The position numbers and the translations under genes were made by a program. A stretch of DNA of 64,000 nt from Sipunculus nudus (lineage: Eukaryota > Annelida > Sipuncula > Golfingiida > Sipunculidae), in assembly GCA_026874595.1 (NCBI GenBank), contig CM049311.1, forward strand, positions 59,525,953 to 59,589,952, in the 5' to 3' direction. The notes under the pieces were generated by a model that was not told the origin of the DNA, ran no database searches, and saw only the letters and a program-made list of their open reading frames with translations. Of this stretch, positions 63,201 to 64,000 are shown in pieces (the stretch's first letter is position 1; the number at the start of each line of letters is the position of its first letter).

Positions 63201-63778
63201 CTCAGTTATTTCATGAATGTTTTTGTAACATACCTTTTTCTGAATGCATTTGTAGCTGTTTTTGCTTGAGAGCAAAATTTTACTGACTTGTTGAGACCAT
63301 TAACCTTGAGATATATATATCTTGTGGAGTTGGGTGTTATGACAATTATAATTGTCTTTACCAGATAACCCTTATGAACCTTTTTTGGGGTGAATCTGAG
63401 AAAAACTCTTAAGTAGATTTTAGTGATAAACTTTTAATAGATCTAAAACTTTGCATCTAGAGAATTTTTTTATTGGTTTACTAGATGGGTTTGGCAGTAA
63501 TTTATTGATAAAATATCAATATTTCATGAAAAAAGAAATGGTAGATTGATTAAAATACCTTCTTGCACAAGGTTCTGTGGGCCTGGTAAAGTCCTCACCT
63601 ATGAGAGTAATTTTAACCAGTTAGTTTTAACCAGCTATGGAATGTTTTAACTCGTAGCTGCTGTCTGATGAGAGCAACTTTAACCAGTTCAGTTTGACTA
63701 GCTTTGACCTGAACCAGTACATGAGACTAGACGCCGCAGCTGTCCGAGCTCTGAACATCTTACCCAGCCCTACAGAAG
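45205..63778 (+). CDS. MSH2: DNA mismatch repair protein MSH2, N-terminal 11 exons (gene continues beyond window)
   Basis: Seen: exons 45205-45241, 45371-45420, 48297-48332, 49184-49271, 53051-53193, 54009-54119, 55652-55738, 56450-56573, 57739-57825, 62990-63048 and 63658-63778, all with GT-AG introns and compatible phases, giving about 314 residues. Role: MSH2 pairs with MSH6 or MSH3 to bind mismatches and loops in nuclear DNA and start repair. Residues 1-125 form MutS domain I ([34 protein letters not shown]); about 130-285 form the connector domain II ([67 protein letters not shown]); the rest begins domain III ([34 protein letters not shown]). The ATPase end is outside the window. Start: ATG 45205 lies in CAATCATGG and gives [12 protein letters not shown], which splices in phase 1 to [18 protein letters not shown]; its donor GTAGTG is weak, so exon 1 is the least certain. 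The first 65 codons are split over four small exons. Introns are loaded with transposons. Confidence 0.95.
45770..45905 (+). repeat. Dispersed repeat R3-like, copy 3 in MSH2 intron
   Basis: ACAGGGGCAGATCCAGGATT and AAAGGGGGGAGGGGGGGTCC resemble the start of R3. The rest is diverged. It lies between MSH2 exons 2 and 3. Confidence 0.45.
47105..47960. mobile_element. CpG-rich inverted-end element with internal 112-bp tandem units, MSH2 intron
   Basis: Ends are inverted: GTCCCTTTTCCATGCGCGCG at about 47116 and GCGCATGGAAAAGGGGCCTT at about 47930. Units starting CTTTTCCATGCAGGTGGAAA recur at 47192, 47304 and 47416 (112 bp apart), preceded by a shorter unit at 47120. They contain GCGCGCG runs and CATCGTGCGATG. 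Overlapping frames repeating [10 protein letters not shown] are by-products of the tandem array. Confidence 0.78.
48948..49122. mobile_element. MITE M3, pogo/Tigger-like ends
   Basis: Begins TACAGTCAGACCTCAGAATT and ends, inverted, TACAGTTAAAACTCACCTAA, with TA on both outer sides, the TA target preference of Tc1/mariner-pogo elements. It ends 62 bases before the MSH2 exon 49184-49271. Confidence 0.6.
49346..52105. mobile_element. MITE M1b, interrupted by H-A2
   Basis: The left terminus (49346-49389: AAAAGAGTATGGTTCTCAGG then CAC and six T) and right part (51830-52105: CAGAAATCAATGCGGGCGGG to TGCCTGAGAACCATACCTTT) together match M1a. The 2.4-kb H-A2 lies between. It is within the intron between MSH2 exons 49184-49271 and 53051-53193. 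Confidence 0.85.
49390..51829 (+). mobile_element. H-A2: H-A family copy in an MSH2 intron, nested in a MITE
   Basis: The 5' hairpin is AGCTCAGCTGAC, TATAA, GTCATCTGAGCT (49390-49418), then CCGCCGTCCGTCCG. One diverged monomer start follows (GGGCACGTTTTAAAACCG) and then AT-rich body. The 3' side has CAGCTGAGCGCC, GTGACCCATGGGTCC and CTTG (51826-51829). A second 3'-end-like block (GACCCATGGGTCC, TTTG) lies inside at 51217-51234. The flanks are the two halves of MITE M1b. Confidence 0.8.
54721..55110 (+). mobile_element. tRNA-derived SINE
   Basis: The head contains a pol III A-box-like AGCTCAGGGGTAGAGCAC (54730) and B-box-like GAGTTAGAATCTC (about 54770) with tRNA spacing. The body (CCCACCAAGGGTGAGCACTC, TGTCATGTAGTCCAAAACCA) ends in a small GGCGGTAACCTCCGCC hairpin. 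The A box identifies the plus strand as transcribed. Confidence 0.75.
56035..56400 (+). repeat. Dispersed repeat with ACCTCCGCC / GGCAGAGGT ends, MSH2 intron
   Basis: Starts GACCTCCGCCAAAACAGCTC and ends AACCTCCTTGGCAGAGGTAA. It includes GTCCAGATCACCCCCAGAAT and AACTTTTTGAGTAGTTTTGC, a repeat style widespread in animal genomes. It ends 50 bases before the exon 56450-56573. Confidence 0.7.
57985..59960 (+). mobile_element. H-D: hairpin-ended element in an MSH2 intron
   Basis: The 5' hairpin is GTATCGCCAGAC, AAA, GTCTGGAGATAC (57985-58011, one mismatch), then GCGCCGCCGCCGCCGCCG. The body has monomers with GAGAGTGACCTTGACCTTGA and GGTGGTGCCACCT (58316) or GGTGACGCCACCT. The 3' side has GTCTGGCGATAC (59918-59929), a perfect 12-base inverse of the outer arm, then GCAC-CAGCA-GTGC and CTAG (59957-59960), followed by TT. 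Confidence 0.85.
60490..62850 (+). mobile_element. Second SINE copy, split by H-A3
   Basis: The tRNA-like head is at 60490-60587 (CAAAGCTGGGTGATCACGAA, TTTGAATATCAGCC). The body resumes at 62607 (GTCAGCACCAACCCAAGGTG, CCTGTCATGTAGTCTGAAAC) and ends near 62850 with GGAGGCAGTTACCTCCACC. Alignment to the copy at 54721-55110 is colinear across the insertion. Confidence 0.78.
60588..62606 (+). mobile_element. H-A3: H-A family copy with fold-back structure in an MSH2 intron
   Basis: The 5' hairpin is AGCTCAGCTGAC, TGTTA, GTCATCTGAGCT (60588-60616). The body has roughly 130-base monomers containing CTAGAATCTTCTAA, TTGGAAACCTGAAATTAGGT and ATGTTAGATGGGGACA. At 62270-62550 the last monomer and a complete 5' end run in the opposite direction (AGCTCAGATGAC to AGCTGAGCT at 62550). 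The 3' terminus is TTAGCTGAGC, TGGCTCATGGGCCA and CTTG (62603-62606). It splits a SINE. Confidence 0.82.
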
Positions 63779-64000
63779 GTAAAATCTTTAACATCTTACC
63801 CAACCCTTCAGAATGTAAAATCTTAAACATCTTACCCAGCCCTACAGAAGGTTAAATCTTAAACATCTTACCCAGCCCTACAGAAGGTAAAATCTTAAAT
63901 GTCATACCCAACCCTACAGAAGGTAAAATCTTATACATCTTACCCAGCCCAACAGAAGGTAAAATCTGAAACATCTACAGAAAGTAAAATCTTAAACATC
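63754..64000 (+). repeat. 36-bp minisatellite copying an MSH2 exon end plus its splice donor
   Basis: Six near-identical 36-base units start at 63754, 63790, 63826, 63862, 63898 and 63934, then a shortened unit, reaching the window edge. The first unit straddles the exon 63658-63778 and its donor: codons NILPSPTE then G|GTAAAA. Later units repeat exon-end, CAGAAG and GTAAAATCTTA. Unit length is twelve codons. Units differ by a few substitutions; unit 2 has GAATGTAAAA and unit 3 GAAGGTTAAA at the donor. Confidence 0.95.

Noticed and set aside
1-64000. tRNA or rRNA genes
   Set aside because: Only tRNA-like heads of SINEs were seen; no intact cloverleaf or rRNA block was recognised.

Overview
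The window is animal nuclear DNA, most likely from a bivalve mollusc. It is AT-rich, its genes have small exons and long introns with GT-AG junctions, and it is packed with non-LTR retrotransposon remnants, MITEs, a tRNA-derived SINE and hairpin-ended satellite-bearing elements of the kind described in bivalves. The species call rests on repeat style and gene similarity, not on a search.

Three protein genes are supported. (1) Positions 146-9331, plus strand: the last six exons of an angiotensin-converting-enzyme homologue (peptidase M2 fold). The gene starts upstream of the window. Its zinc-binding HEXXH motif and the later glutamate zinc ligand are replaced although the reading frame and splice sites are intact, so it looks like a non-catalytic ACE-like protein. 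(2) Positions 33316-30784, minus strand: a two-exon class A G-protein-coupled receptor of the melatonin/Moody-Tre1-like type, about 378 residues, apparently complete. (3) Positions 45205-63778, plus strand: the first eleven coding exons of the mismatch-repair gene MSH2 (about 314 residues). It runs off the right edge, with a probable promoter just upstream.

Layout: 1-9.6 kb, ACE-like gene, with a large intron filled by a nested pair of repeat elements (2.75-7.2 kb). 10.1-12.0 kb, a mariner transposase remnant split by another repeat element. 12-20 kb, mainly non-coding with dispersed repeats and MITEs. 20.1-22.5 kb, a decayed LINE with endonuclease and reverse transcriptase. 23-30 kb, further LINE tails, repeats, long C/G homopolymers. 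30.8-33.3 kb, the receptor. 34-45 kb, non-coding with an L1-like LINE, repeats and a MITE. 45.2-64 kb, MSH2, whose introns hold MITEs, SINEs and at least three large hairpin-ended elements.

The most striking structure is a set of six repeat families, called H-A to H-F here. Their 5' ends are unrelated in sequence but share one design: a 12-14 bp hairpin with one central mismatch or bulge (two adjacent-region mismatches in H-F) and a 2-5 nt loop, usually followed by CCGTC- or GCC-type microsatellite and satellite-like monomers. In the four families with visible 3' ends, the outer arm of the 5' hairpin, including the odd base, recurs inverted just inside the 3' end, followed by a second small hairpin and CTAG or CTTG, with T residues flanking. 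This fits Helentron-associated non-autonomous rolling-circle elements (HINE/pearl type). Four nested insertions in the window expose their exact ends.

The second notable structure is a 36-bp minisatellite, each unit copying the 3' end of an MSH2 exon together with its splice donor.
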